A stretch of DNA of 64,000 bases from Mobiluncus massiliensis (GCF_949769255.1 NZ_OX458329.1:1488001-1552000), one strand, 5' to 3'. Shown: positions 8,561 to 18,113, numbered from the stretch's first letter. Numbers and translations are program-made. The notes: generated by a model from the letters alone, not told the origin.

Positions 8561-9651
8561 GGGACAATTTCGGCGCTCCCACCACCGAGTTGATGGAGGA
8601 ATTCCTGACGGATCCTCACGGCACGCAAGAGAAACTGCGTGATAGTCAGTACGGTTCGGCGATGCGAGAGATTATGGCCGCCCGTCCGCATCAGGTTTCC
8701 CCAGGTCTCGAGGAGACCGCCTCGCCTTTCGTCATGTTCACCAGGGAACAGTGGTCGGCTCTGTCGGATCAGACTCCTCTGCCGCTGACCCAGGCTGACG
8801 TGGAGCGTTTGCGCGCTTTGGGCGACCCTATCGATTTGGCTGAGGTAGACGCGATTTATCGCCCTTTGACCGCCCTGCTTCAGATTTATGCCGCTGGAAC
8901 GACCAAGATTCGCGCCCGGCGCGCTAATTTCTTAGGTGAATCCGCGGTTCAGCACACCCCCTTTGTGATTGGGGTGGCCGGTTCGGTAGCTGTGGGAAAG
9001 TCCTCTCTGGCTCGGCTATTGCGCGAGTTAATGAGCCGTTGGCCGGGCACTCCGCGGGTTGATTTGGTCACGACGGACGGATTTCTGTACCCCAATGCTG
9101 AGCTGGTGGCGCGCGGAATTATGAACCGCAAGGGTTTTCCTGAATCGTATGACCGTCGTGGACTGCTGCGTTTTCTGGCAGCGGTAAAATCTGGAGCTCC
9201 CGAGGTAGCGGCCCCGGTATATTCGCACGTCACCTACGATATTGTGCCCGGAAAGTCCCAGATGGTTTGCGCCCCGGACGTCCTCATCTTGGAGGGGCTG
9301 AACGTGTTAGCCCCGCCTTTGATTGCCAGCGGGGGCAAAAACTCCTTGGCAGTGTCGGATTTCTTTGATTTCTCCATCTATTTGCACGCTCGCCCCGCGG
9401 ACATCGAGCAGTGGTATCTGTCACGTTTCCGACAGTTACGCACTACCGCTTTCAAACAACCCGACTCTTTCTTCCGTGAGATTGCCGCCTGGACCGATGA
9501 ACAGGCAGAATCTCATGCCCGCCAAATTTGGCGTGAAGTCAACCTTAGGAACCTCCAAGAAAACGTGGCTCCGACCCGTTCTCGTGCCACCCTCATCCTC
9601 GAGAAAGACCCTGACCACCGCGTGCACCGCCTGCACCTGCGAAAGATTTAG
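8557..9651 (+). CDS. coaA: Type I pantothenate kinase
   Basis: 364 residues. The core from about residue 55 matches actinobacterial CoaA throughout: GVAGSVAVGKSSLARLL (P-loop), VDLVTTDGFLYPNAEL, RKGFPESYDRRGLLRFL, PVYSHVTYDI, ILEGLNVLAPP, IEQWYLSRF and a C-terminal HRLHLRKI. It phosphorylates pantothenate, the first step to coenzyme A. The chosen ATG overlaps the stop of the upstream membrane protein as ATGA. This start gives about 50 extra N-terminal residues compared with mycobacterial CoaA, which begins near the SPFVMFTREQW block. Confidence 0.94.
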   Translation: MRDNFGAPTTELMEEFLTDPHGTQEKLRDSQYGSAMREIMAARPHQVSPGLEETASPFVMFTREQWSALSDQTPLPLTQADVERLRALGDPIDLAEVDAIYRPLTALLQIYAAGTTKIRARRANFLGESAVQHTPFVIGVAGSVAVGKSSLARLLRELMSRWPGTPRVDLVTTDGFLYPNAELVARGIMNRKGFPESYDRRGLLRFLAAVKSGAPEVAAPVYSHVTYDIVPGKSQMVCAPDVLILEGLNVLAPPLIASGGKNSLAVSDFFDFSIYLHARPADIEQWYLSRFRQLRTTAFKQPDSFFREIAAWTDEQAESHARQIWREVNLRNLQENVAPTRSRATLILEKDPDHRVHRLHLRKI

Positions 9652-9690
9652 GCTCCGTCCCACTTCAGCGGCCTCACCAGGACATTCCGT

Positions 9691-10434
9691 TCACTCCTCC
9701 GATTCGCTACCGGTCGATTCTTCTGGTGAATCGGAGCGACCCGACTGAAACCGCCGCTGCAAACGGGCGACCAAACGGTCCAGCAAGAGACTGAGGATTA
9801 CTCCCCCGACCATCCCTACCAGGGTCGCTAAGAGCGGATGAATTGGCCCCAGGATACTCCCGGAAGCAAAACCAATAGACATTCCGTAGGACACCCAACA
9901 GATTACGGCAGCCAGGTCGGTACGTATGAAACGGCTGTAAGGAAAACCGGTCGCTCCGGCGCACATATTGACCGCCACTCGCCCGCCGGGCACAAAACGC
10001 GCCGCAAAGATGAAGGACGTGCCGCGCTTGTGCAAAAGTTTCGCGGTTCGTTCGAAAGCCTGTTCGCCCTTCCCGTCCCGCCACGATTTGATGCGCTGCA
10101 CGTGAAGACGTGTCCCCAGGAAGAAGGCGAAGGAATCACCCAAGGTCGCTCCGACGACGGCACACAGAAAAATGCCGGGTAGCGCAACCACGTGGCCGGG
10201 AGAGGCGAAATACCACGAGGTTAATCCGATGACGATTGACTCGGCGGGCACCGGCGGGAAAAAAGCATCCGTAAAGCACAGACCCGCTAAAACCAGCAAA
10301 GCCAGAGGGGAACCGGCAAAGCTGTGAATCCATTCCGTGATGGTTTGCGAAATCGGCACCCAACCGCCATCCCCACCCGCTGTGAACGGCAGGGACAGGG
10401 CGGAAACCGCGTCAGGAAGTGCCGGGGTCAGCAT
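9691..10434 (-). CDS. DedA family membrane protein
   Basis: 247 residues with five or six hydrophobic segments and the DedA/SNARE-associated (VTT) hallmarks: FFPPVPAESIVIGLTSWYFA, GATLGDSFAFFLGTRL, and FAARFVPGGRVAVNMCAGAT, which contains the F/R-x-x-P-x-x-R motif. DedA proteins are thought to act in lipid carrier or phospholipid flipping and envelope homeostasis. It begins 15 nt after glmS on the same strand and converges with coaA. The C-terminal 40 residues are charged (Arg then Ser/Glu-rich). Specific substrate unknown. Confidence 0.88.
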   Translation of the reverse strand: MLTPALPDAVSALSLPFTAGGDGGWVPISQTITEWIHSFAGSPLALLVLAGLCFTDAFFPPVPAESIVIGLTSWYFASPGHVVALPGIFLCAVVGATLGDSFAFFLGTRLHVQRIKSWRDGKGEQAFERTAKLLHKRGTSFIFAARFVPGGRVAVNMCAGATGFPYSRFIRTDLAAVICWVSYGMSIGFASGSILGPIHPLLATLVGMVGGVILSLLLDRLVARLQRRFQSGRSDSPEESTGSESEE

Positions 10435-10449
10435 ATTGCCCGCAAGGCT

Positions 10450-12462
10450 CTATTCCACCGTGACCGACTTGGCCAGGTTACGCGGCTGGTCCACGTCGTA
10501 TCCCAGGTGTCCCGCCATCCGCAAAGCCAGCAGCTGCAACGGAATCACGTCCACCAGAGGACGCATCAAGGTGGGAGTGGGAGGCACCCGCCACACCACA
10601 TCCGCAAACTCGTTTACGGAATCGTCCCCGTCTTCGGCCACCACCAGAGTCACGGCCCCACGCGCCCGGACTTCTTCGATATTGGACACGACTTTGCGAT
10701 GCAACTCGGGTCGACGCGGAGTGGGAACAATAATGACAACCGGCTGCCCGGACTCTACCAGGGCGATAGGACCGTGCTTCAGTTCCCCGGCCGCGAAGCC
10801 TTCGGCATGCAGATAGGCGATTTCTTTCAGTTTCAGCGCCCCTTCCAGCGCCACCGGGAAACCGACATGACGCCCCAGGAAGATGACCGAATTGATGTCG
10901 TCAAGGTTAGCGCCTAAGTCAGCAGAGCCAGCGTACCGGTCCAAAACGGTTTGCATCCGCGCCGGCATCTGACCAAGTTTTTCCAGGTAATCCTCGATTT
11001 CGTCGGCATATTTGTTGCCGCGGACCTGAGCCAGGTACAAACCTAACAGGTAGCACGCCGAAATCTGGGCCGTGAACGCCTTGGTGGAGGCCACCGCGAT
11101 TTCCGGTCCGGCGTGGGTCAACAGTACCGCGTCGGCCTCGCGAGAAATCGTAGAGCCGGGCGTGTTCACGATGGCCAGAACCCGCGCCCCTTGTTCGCGG
11201 GCGTGACGAATGGCCATTATCGTGTCCATGGTTTCCCCGGACTGCGATATCGCCACCACCAGGGTGCGCCGGCTCACCACCGGGTCCCGGTAACGAAACT
11301 CGTGAGCCAGTTCGACCTCACACGGAATCCGGCACCAGTGTTCGATAGCGTAGCGGGCCACCTGCCCGGCATAGGAGGCCGTACCGCAAGCCACAATGAT
11401 CACCGAAGTGATGGAACGAAACACTTCGGCTTCAATCCGCAGTTCGTCCAAGGTCAGCGCCTCGGCGGCGTCCAGCCGTCCCGCAATGGTGTCCCCCACC
11501 GCCCGGGGCTGTTCCCGGATTTCCTTTTCCATAAAGGTGTCGAAGCCTTCTTTGGTGACGCGGTCAGTCGCGAAATCGACTTCAAAAGCCCGTTTGCGCT
11601 GGGCGGAATCCTGGGCGATGACTTCCAGTCCTTGCGTGTGCAGGATTTCGTTGCCTTGCTGGTCCATAACCAGCACTCCGGCCGGGGTCACGACCACGAC
11701 TTCATCCTGACCGACTTCCAACGCCTGCTTCGTGCGCGCCGCGAAAGCCAACACGTCAGAACCGAGGAAGTTCGTCCCTTGTGACAATCCCAGTACCAGC
11801 GGAGACGACCGCCGCGCTGCCACAATCACCCCTGGAGCATCCGCGTGCTCCACTAACAGGGTGAACGAACCTTCCAAATCTCTGGCGACCTTCAGCATCG
11901 CCCGCACCAATCGGGTCGCTCCTGCCGCGCAGCTCAGGTTCGGATCCAGGCTGTGCAAGGGAATAGTACCGGGGGTAATCGGCTGTTCGCCAGCGCTTTC
12001 GGCAGAGTTTCCGCCCGGTTCGGCCAAGTAGGCGCGCTCAAGCAGGTGAGCGACCACCTCGGTGTCGGTTTCGCTGACGCATTTGATGCCCAGGGTTTCC
12101 AGGTGGGCGCGGTAAGGTTCCGCGTTCTCGATGATGCCGTTGTGTATCAGCGCCAGTTTTCCGTCATAAGACAGGTGGGGGTGGGCATTGTCACGGGTAA
12201 CGCCCCCGTGGGTGGCCCAACGGGTGTGCCCAATCGCGGTGGTGGCATTGGGCAAAGGGCGCTTTTCTAAAGTTTTGCGCAGTTCGGAGAGTTTTCCGAC
12301 TTCCTTTTCGACCGTAATTTCGGGGCTCACGCTGGTCGCGTCAACCACCGCGATTCCGGCTGAATCATAGCCGCGGTATTCCAGGCGGGACAGCCCCTCC
12401 AGGACAGTTTCCTCAGCTACCTTGGCGCTCTGGGACCCTACGGCACCGACAATTCCACACAC
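10450..12462 (-). CDS. glmS: Glutamine-fructose-6-phosphate aminotransferase (isomerizing)
   Basis: 670 residues. The N-terminal class II glutaminase domain starts MCGIVGAVG with catalytic Cys2 and carries GHTRWATHG and HNGIIEN. Two SIS isomerase domains follow (ACGTASYAGQ, SQSGETMDT, STKAFTAQ; then GRHVGFPVALEGALKLKEI) and the C-terminus ends NLAKSVTVE. It makes glucosamine-6-phosphate, the entry to UDP-GlcNAc. The protein is ~45 residues longer than typical because of an insertion at about residues 147-185 of the glutaminase domain, rich in Ala/Pro/Gly/Ser. It follows glmM by 25 nt; no glmS ribozyme is seen or expected in this operon position. Confidence 0.96.
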   Translation of the reverse strand: MCGIVGAVGSQSAKVAEETVLEGLSRLEYRGYDSAGIAVVDATSVSPEITVEKEVGKLSELRKTLEKRPLPNATTAIGHTRWATHGGVTRDNAHPHLSYDGKLALIHNGIIENAEPYRAHLETLGIKCVSETDTEVVAHLLERAYLAEPGGNSAESAGEQPITPGTIPLHSLDPNLSCAAGATRLVRAMLKVARDLEGSFTLLVEHADAPGVIVAARRSSPLVLGLSQGTNFLGSDVLAFAARTKQALEVGQDEVVVVTPAGVLVMDQQGNEILHTQGLEVIAQDSAQRKRAFEVDFATDRVTKEGFDTFMEKEIREQPRAVGDTIAGRLDAAEALTLDELRIEAEVFRSITSVIIVACGTASYAGQVARYAIEHWCRIPCEVELAHEFRYRDPVVSRRTLVVAISQSGETMDTIMAIRHAREQGARVLAIVNTPGSTISREADAVLLTHAGPEIAVASTKAFTAQISACYLLGLYLAQVRGNKYADEIEDYLEKLGQMPARMQTVLDRYAGSADLGANLDDINSVIFLGRHVGFPVALEGALKLKEIAYLHAEGFAAGELKHGPIALVESGQPVVIIVPTPRRPELHRKVVSNIEEVRARGAVTLVVAEDGDDSVNEFADVVWRVPPTPTLMRPLVDVIPLQLLALRMAGHLGYDVDQPRNLAKSVTVE

Positions 12463-12487
12463 ATTTCCTCGCTTTCGCGGCGCGGTT

Positions 12488-13942
12488 TTACAGCGCTAAT
12501 AGTTCTTGCACCCGGTTAGCGAGGGTTTGAGCCTCCGCATCGGCCTGTTCCTGAGTTGCGGCTTCTACCATGACCCGCACCAGGGGTTCGGTACCGGAAG
12601 AACGCAACAAAACCCGGCCCGTCTCCCCCAGGCGCGCTTCCGCCTGCGCGACATCCTGGGCCAAGCGCGGGTCGTCCACGCGGGTCTTGTCCACTCCGGG
12701 CACATTAATCAGGGTTTGGGGCAGCTTTTGGATAGGCGACACGAGTTCGCTCAAAGGAGCTTGATGGGAGGCCACAGTCGCCGCCACTTGCAGAGCGGTG
12801 AGGATACCGTCGCCGGTGGTGGCGTAGCGGGCATTGATAACGTGTCCGGACTGTTCCCCGCCCAAAATGTAGCCGTGAGCGCGCATTTCCTCCAATACGT
12901 AGCGATCTCCTACCGCGGTGGTGGGGGTCTTGATGCCCGCCTGCTGCATCGCTAAACGCAACCCGAGATTACTCATCACGGTCAGCACCAGGGTGTCCTC
13001 GGTCAATATTCCCGCCCGGTGCATATCCAAGGCCAGCATCCCCATGATTTGGTCGCCATCAACCAGGTCGCCGGCGCCGTCCACTGCCAGGCAGCGGTCC
13101 GCGTCACCGTCAAACGCCACCCCGAAGTCTGCCCCGGCGGCTACCACCATGGATTTCAGCTGCTTGGGGTGGGTCGAGCCGCAGTTCAGGTTGATGTTGC
13201 GCCCATCGGGAGAGGCGTTAATCACCACGACGTCCGCGCCGGCTTCGCGTAGCGCCCGCGGACCGATCTCTGAAGCCGCCCCGTTGGCGCAGTCCACTAC
13301 GATTTTCAGCCCGTGCAGAGACACCGGAACCGTGTCTACCAGGTGATTGACATAGGCGTCGTCGGCGGCTTTACCGTTGGCCACCACGTCGCCGACCCCG
13401 GAACCGAGCGGCCGTTCCCAGTTCTGGCCCAGCATGGCTTGAACCCGGTCCTCCATCTCATCAGGCAGTTTGTAACCGCCGCGGGCAAAGAATTTGATGC
13501 CGTTGTCTTGCATCGGATTGTGCGACGCGCTGATGACCACGCCCAACTCGATGTCTTGGGATTCTGTCAGATACGCCACCCCGGGAGTGGGAATGACCCC
13601 GACCCTGGTCACGTCCATGCCAGCGCTGGACAGTCCCGCTGCCAGGGCGTGATCCAGGAATTGTCCCGAAACACGTGTATCGCGGCCAATGATGGCTCGC
13701 GGCTTGGCGGGTTCCTCTGGGATCAGGCGGGGACGTTTAATCCCGGTGCGTGATTCCGTCATCGCCGATTCGCGCTGCTCTTTCAACAAATCTCTCACGA
13801 TGGGCATCTGACCGGTGGCCATAATTTTTTCTTCTACCACCAGGCGAGCCGCAGCCACTCCCAAGTTCAAAGCCAGTTCCGCGGTGATGTCTTCGTTGGC
13901 AAGTCCGCGAACTCCGTCAGTACCGAATAAACGTTGGGTCAT
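12488..13942 (-). CDS. glmM: Phosphoglucosamine mutase
   Basis: 484 residues of the alpha-D-phosphohexomutase family. The active-site phosphoserine loop is VVISASHNPMQDNG (Ser140), the Mg-binding loop is FDGDADRC (about 278-284), and the phosphate-binding C-terminal loop is RSSGTEPLVRVMVEA. It converts glucosamine-6-P to glucosamine-1-P, the step after GlmS. Members are usually ~445 residues; the extra ~40 residues lie at about 39-80 between VVEEKI and PRAIIGRDTR, in domain 1. A clear AGGAGGCAGTAG precedes the ATG. Confidence 0.96.
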   Translation of the reverse strand: MTQRLFGTDGVRGLANEDITAELALNLGVAAARLVVEEKIMATGQMPIVRDLLKEQRESAMTESRTGIKRPRLIPEEPAKPRAIIGRDTRVSGQFLDHALAAGLSSAGMDVTRVGVIPTPGVAYLTESQDIELGVVISASHNPMQDNGIKFFARGGYKLPDEMEDRVQAMLGQNWERPLGSGVGDVVANGKAADDAYVNHLVDTVPVSLHGLKIVVDCANGAASEIGPRALREAGADVVVINASPDGRNINLNCGSTHPKQLKSMVVAAGADFGVAFDGDADRCLAVDGAGDLVDGDQIMGMLALDMHRAGILTEDTLVLTVMSNLGLRLAMQQAGIKTPTTAVGDRYVLEEMRAHGYILGGEQSGHVINARYATTGDGILTALQVAATVASHQAPLSELVSPIQKLPQTLINVPGVDKTRVDDPRLAQDVAQAEARLGETGRVLLRSSGTEPLVRVMVEAATQEQADAEAQTLANRVQELLAL

Positions 13943-14090
13943 CTACTGCCTCCTGTTGAACCATAAAAACCTTTCCCATTATTCCACGCCCGCGCGCAAC
14001 CGCCACACCACCGACCCGCGGTGGGGCTCCGGCTCGAGATGATTGGGTCACTGAAAGTGTGGAAACCCGAAAAAACTGCGCAACCCCGGG

Positions 14091-14119
14091 TACAATAGCG
14101 GATGCAATCATAAATTGCA
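14091..14119 (+). promoter_or_regulatory. Putative -10 box and inverted repeat ahead of the C69 peptidase gene
   Basis: TACAAT at 14091-14096 fits a -10 box. It is followed by the perfect inverted repeat TGCAAT-CATAA-ATTGCA at 14103-14119, at the start of a ~70-nt leader. The repeat could be an operator or a short RNA hairpin. No good -35 is evident. Confidence 0.35.
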
Positions 14120-14172
14120 ATTACACGCTAATATGTATGAACTCGCATTCACTTATTCAAAGGAGAATAAAT

Positions 14173-16845
14173 ATGCATAAAAAGCGCATAGCCATATGCT
14201 CTCTACTTGCTCTTGCACTGGGAATCGGAACTCCCACGGCTGCATTTGCTTGTACCGGGATTATTGTCGGACCCGAACTGACTACTGATGGAAGTTTCTA
14301 CTTTGGTCGTACAGAGGACCTGGAGATTAACCATAATAAGGCATATGTTATTCACGAGGCCGGATATTTTCAGCCAGGACAAACTATAGAGGATGTTTCC
14401 TACGGAACTGATGCTGGCTATCAATTTACATTTGCAAATCCTTCATATAGGTATAACGGAGTTAACGACACCACTCCCGAATACGGAATTTTTGATGAAG
14501 CTGGATTTAACGAAAAAGGACTAATGGTCGATATGACCGTTTCCGCAAGCGCCAACGAAGCTGTTTTGGCTCAAGATCCACTTTTGGACGGGGAAGATGG
14601 TAGCCGTGTTGGCCTGACGGAGGCTATCCTCCCCACGGTTGTTTTGGCCACTTGCGACACCCCGGAAAACGCGGTGAGATTTATTGCTGACGAACTGGCA
14701 ACGAAAGGGGCAGCGGAAGGTAATTCCTTGGTAGTAGCCAGCAAGAGCGACCTGTGGTACATGGAGATTTACACCGGACACCAATTCCTCGCCATGCGTT
14801 ACCCGAAAGACAAGTTCTCCGTTTTCCCCAATACTTTCTGGATTAATGGTGTCACTTTGACGCCAGGAAAAACTACCAATAACTATGTTGTCTCCCAAGA
14901 TGGCAATTACATCTTTTCAAAAGGTCTCTTTAGCACTGCTCAGGCGGCCGGAACTTTCAAGGGGGACGCAGCTCGGAATTATATTGAGGCGCGGGAATCT
15001 TACGCTGATCCAGAGGTAGGTCCGCGTAACGCCTCTCGTTCTGCCTCAGGAATCAAGACTCTGAACCCCAATGCCCAGGTTGACCCAAATGGAACCGCCT
15101 TCCCCTTCCTGCAAAGCGCCGAAAAAAAGAGCATCTCACTAGAAATGGTTATGGACGCTACGCGCAACCGTTTCGGCAACCTCGGAAATCTTCCTGGGAA
15201 TGACACCGGTGAGGAAGGTTACTATCCTATCGGTAACCGTAATGTGATGGAGGCTCATGTTTTCCAAATTCCGACTACTGCTACGGATAGTTTCCCTGCC
15301 GTAGAATATTTAGCTCTGGGATCCACGCTCACCTCTCCGTACGTGCCGTACTATTTGGATCAGACTGCCGGTTTTTCCCCGGCAATGAATACGTCGAATG
15401 AGTACACTTCTAACTCGGTTTATTGGACCGCGATGGATATTTTGCACATGGTCGAGACGAATCGCTCTAAGTATCAACCCATAGTCAATGCCAAACTCTC
15501 GCCAGTTCAAAAAGAGATTCTGACTGCGACGAAATTGAGCGACGAGGGAGCGTCAGCGCGCACCGCGTGGAACACCAAAGCCGCTTCCAAGGCCTTTGCG
15601 GCTATGCAATCGGCACAAACTGAATTGCGGACTAAGCTGTTCCAAGACGGTTATACCTCCTCATCGGAGCGGGTGCGTAAAGCAGGCTTATCAGGAGGGG
15701 AATTCCGTCTCACAGTTCCGGCTGGAGTCACGGATACCGTCTGGAAGCTCAGTTTTGATTCTAAGTCGAAAGCCCTTTCCATAGTTGACGCCTATGGGGA
15801 GTCTGTGGGAGTACCGGCCGGCGTACCTTTTGACATCACCATCAGGAAAGCCACTTACGAAAAGAATCCTGGTCTTACTCTGGACGGTCAACCTGTACGG
15901 GCGACTTTACAAGGTGACGTATATGTTTGGAAATACTCCACCACCGTAGGCCGCTACAGCGGTAAAAATCGCCAAGCCGTGGCAGCCAATCTGTCCAAGT
16001 CGTTCTTTACGAATGCTAAGACAGCCTTCATTGTGAATTCCCACTCTCCCAGCGATGCCATCAGCGCGGCGAATCTATCACAAGGGAAAGCCCCAATTCT
16101 CTACACCCACGGAATCGGTCTCGACGAAGTGACTCAAACCGAACTCGCTCGATTGCACCCGCAGAAAGTTGTCCTGGTCGGCGGAACCGGAGCGGTCAGC
16201 GATGCTGTGCAACAGACTGTGCGCACGCTGCTACCTTCGGCACAGGTGACGCGGATTGAAGGATCGAGTCGTTATGCAGTGAACGCGCAATCCGCAAATG
16301 AGTTTTCTCCGGATACAAACGCTATCGTGATTGCACCGGGACAAAACAGTATTACCGCAGTAAACGCAGTGTCCTTCGCGAAGAATCTCAACGCTCCCGT
16401 ATTCCTGGTTTCCAGCCAAGAAGTTCCGCGAGAAATATCTGAGCAAATCAAACGCCTGAATAAAGTGAAGCAAGTCGTCATCGTAGGAAACGAGACCGAT
16501 GTGTCCACTGCGGTGCAATCGAAACTGGATGAATTGACAGGAGTGAAGTCCTCTCGGCTGACTTCTCAGAATCAATTCCAGGTCAGCGCCGCGCTGGCGG
16601 GGAATATCTCTGAGCCACGGCAAGCCATTGTGGCCAGCGGCATAGATCCGGCCGATGCTTTGGTTGCTGCACCGCTCGCCCAGAGTCTCAATTTGCCGTT
16701 GGTACTTTCAAGTCCGGATAAACTTGACCCATCCGTGGTCCAGTACATCCAGGCGACGAAGTCCATCAAACAGGCGATTTTTGTCGGTGGTCCCGCTCCC
16801 CTCAGTCAGGCCCTTCGCGCACAGATGCAGGGGATTTTGAACTAG
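14173..16845 (+). CDS. Secreted C69-family dipeptidase with three cell-wall-binding (CWB2) repeats
   Basis: 890 residues from the ATG at 14173, chosen for its AAAGGAGAATAAAT ribosome binding site. A signal peptide (1-26) ends TAAFA and is followed by CTGIIVG, so cleavage would expose Cys27, the N-terminal nucleophile of the peptidase C69 (PepD-like) Ntn hydrolases. Further family blocks are YFGRTEDLE, DEAGFNEKGLMVDMT, SLVVASKSDLWYMEIYTGHQ. The peptidase region runs to about residue 560, then a short beta-rich linker. From about residue 610 to the end there are three CWB2 repeats (KVVLVGGTGAVSDAV, QVVIVGNETDVSTAV, QAIFVGGPAPLSQAL), which attach proteins noncovalently to wall polymers. GC content is visibly lower than the glm genes. 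It lies between glmM and rpsI on the opposite strand. Confidence 0.88.
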   Translation: MHKKRIAICSLLALALGIGTPTAAFACTGIIVGPELTTDGSFYFGRTEDLEINHNKAYVIHEAGYFQPGQTIEDVSYGTDAGYQFTFANPSYRYNGVNDTTPEYGIFDEAGFNEKGLMVDMTVSASANEAVLAQDPLLDGEDGSRVGLTEAILPTVVLATCDTPENAVRFIADELATKGAAEGNSLVVASKSDLWYMEIYTGHQFLAMRYPKDKFSVFPNTFWINGVTLTPGKTTNNYVVSQDGNYIFSKGLFSTAQAAGTFKGDAARNYIEARESYADPEVGPRNASRSASGIKTLNPNAQVDPNGTAFPFLQSAEKKSISLEMVMDATRNRFGNLGNLPGNDTGEEGYYPIGNRNVMEAHVFQIPTTATDSFPAVEYLALGSTLTSPYVPYYLDQTAGFSPAMNTSNEYTSNSVYWTAMDILHMVETNRSKYQPIVNAKLSPVQKEILTATKLSDEGASARTAWNTKAASKAFAAMQSAQTELRTKLFQDGYTSSSERVRKAGLSGGEFRLTVPAGVTDTVWKLSFDSKSKALSIVDAYGESVGVPAGVPFDITIRKATYEKNPGLTLDGQPVRATLQGDVYVWKYSTTVGRYSGKNRQAVAANLSKSFFTNAKTAFIVNSHSPSDAISAANLSQGKAPILYTHGIGLDEVTQTELARLHPQKVVLVGGTGAVSDAVQQTVRTLLPSAQVTRIEGSSRYAVNAQSANEFSPDTNAIVIAPGQNSITAVNAVSFAKNLNAPVFLVSSQEVPREISEQIKRLNKVKQVVIVGNETDVSTAVQSKLDELTGVKSSRLTSQNQFQVSAALAGNISEPRQAIVASGIDPADALVAAPLAQSLNLPLVLSSPDKLDPSVVQYIQATKSIKQAIFVGGPAPLSQALRAQMQGILN

Positions 16846-16911
16846 AGCACGGATTATCAGGGCGTTTTCACCACTGAGGTAATGTCGCTCAGTTATCCGA
16901 ATAAACAAATA

Positions 16912-16956
16912 AATGCAGCCGGGGTCACCGTATTGGTGTGGCCCCGGCTGCATTTT
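16912..16956 (+). terminator. Rho-independent terminator after the C69 peptidase gene
   Basis: A long hairpin: AATGCAGCCGGGGTCACC pairs with GGTGTGGCCCCGGCTGCATT with at most one wobble, followed by TTT. The peptidase stop codon is ~65 nt upstream. It may work in both directions. Confidence 0.8.
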
Positions 16957-17074
16957 GCGAATAGTATTCCCAACCCATTTGTGTGACTAGCGATAATCGG
17001 GATTGTTGGAGTTCCATCAAAATCGCTCGCGACCAAATCACACCCGACACTTTGGTCACCTAAATGAATCCGAA

Positions 17075-17112
17075 TTTAGTGGAACCCGGGGGTAATCCCG
17101 GGTTCCACTAAA
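17075..17112 (-). terminator. Terminator of the rplM-rpsI operon
   Basis: A perfect 16-bp stem, TTTAGTGGAACCCGGG and its complement, with a six-base loop. It begins 18 nt past the rpsI stop. The AT-rich ends would supply A and U tracts on either strand. Confidence 0.85.
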
Positions 17113-17130
17113 CTTTGTCGCAGACAGCGA

Positions 17131-17625
17131 TTAACGCTTCGAGTACTGCGGCGCCTTGCGAGCCTTCTTAAGGCCAGCCTTCTTGCGTTCCACGGCGCGA
17201 GCGTCGCGGGTCAGGAAGCCGGCTTTCTTAAGCGCGGGACGGTTAGCGTCACGATCGATTTCGTTCAGCGCGCGGGACACGCCCAGGCGCAGCGCACCGG
17301 CCTGGCCGGAAATACCGCCGCCGTCAATGCGAGCCTTGACGTCGAAACGACCCTGCAAGTCCAACAGCACGAAAGGTGCCATGACCAATTGCTGGTGCAA
17401 CTTGTTCGGGAAGTAATCTTCCAGAGTACGACCGTTGATAGTCCAATTGCCGTTACCCGGAACCAAACGCACGCGGGCCACGGCTTCCTTACGGCGCCCT
17501 AGCCCCATGCCTTTGTCGATGCGAGAATTCCCACGACCCGGTTCATCCTGGGCCGCCGGAGTCTCGGTGGTGTATTCGCTGGGGACATCCTCCAGCTCTT
17601 CGATTTCTGTAGTGGTCTTCGCCAC
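17131..17625 (-). CDS. rpsI: 30S ribosomal protein S9
   Basis: 164 residues. The S9 core begins near [17 protein letters not shown], continues through [11 protein letters not shown] and [19 protein letters not shown] and ends in the basic [11 protein letters not shown] tail, whose last arginine contacts P-site tRNA in known ribosomes. A ~35-residue acidic N-terminal extension ([20 protein letters not shown]) is common in actinobacterial S9. It follows rplM by 29 nt and ends at a strong terminator. Confidence 0.97.
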   Translation of the reverse strand: MAKTTTEIEELEDVPSEYTTETPAAQDEPGRGNSRIDKGMGLGRRKEAVARVRLVPGNGNWTINGRTLEDYFPNKLHQQLVMAPFVLLDLQGRFDVKARIDGGGISGQAGALRLGVSRALNEIDRDANRPALKKAGFLTRDARAVERKKAGLKKARKAPQYSKR

Positions 17626-17654
17626 GATACTCCTTGAGGTTTTGCGAACCGCGT

Positions 17655-18113
17655 TTATTGCGCGATTTGCGTGAGTTCAAAAACTTCCGGGTTCTGGCCG
17701 GCGTGCGGATGTTCCGGTCCGGCGTAAACCTTCAGCTTCGTCAATTGCTGTTTGGAGAGGCGGTTATGAGGCATCATTCCCTTAACTGCCTTCTCGATGA
17801 TCTTTTCGGGTTGTTTTTCCCGCATTTCCTGGTAAGAGGTTGCCTTCAAGCCACCGGGGAAACCCGAGTGGTGGTAGGCAGTCTTTTCAGTCCATTTGTT
17901 GCCGGTCAACACGACCTTTTCCGCATTGATAACAATGACGTAGTCTCCATTATCAAAGTTGGGAGCGAAGGTCGGCTTGTGCTTGCCGCGCAGCAAGGTA
18001 GCCACCTGGGAAGCCAAACGTCCCAGCACGATGCCGTCGGCATCTACTACGTGCCACTTCGCGTCAACGTCACCAGCCTTGGGTGAATAAGTACGCACTT
18101 CTCTAGCCTTCAA
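17655..18113 (-). CDS. rplM: 50S ribosomal protein L13
   Basis: 152 residues, close to the usual 147. Recognised from [30 protein letters not shown]-like [36 protein letters not shown] and the HPHAGQNPE block. First gene of the rplM-rpsI operon. In related genomes it usually follows truA closely; here truA is 13.9 kb away. Transcription probably starts from the TTGACC/TAAGAT promoter at 18225-18253, giving a ~105-nt leader. Confidence 0.97.
   Translation of the reverse strand: MKAREVRTYSPKAGDVDAKWHVVDADGIVLGRLASQVATLLRGKHKPTFAPNFDNGDYVIVINAEKVVLTGNKWTEKTAYHHSGFPGGLKATSYQEMREKQPEKIIEKAVKGMMPHNRLSKQQLTKLKVYAGPEHPHAGQNPEVFELTQIAQ

Noticed and set aside
12463-12487. glmS ribozyme upstream of glmS
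   Set aside because: Only 25 nt separate glmM and glmS, too short for a ribozyme, which is also mostly found in Firmicutes.
16846-17130. A gene between the C69 peptidase and rpsI
   Set aside because: No frame of interest; the region is accounted for by two strong hairpin terminators facing each other.
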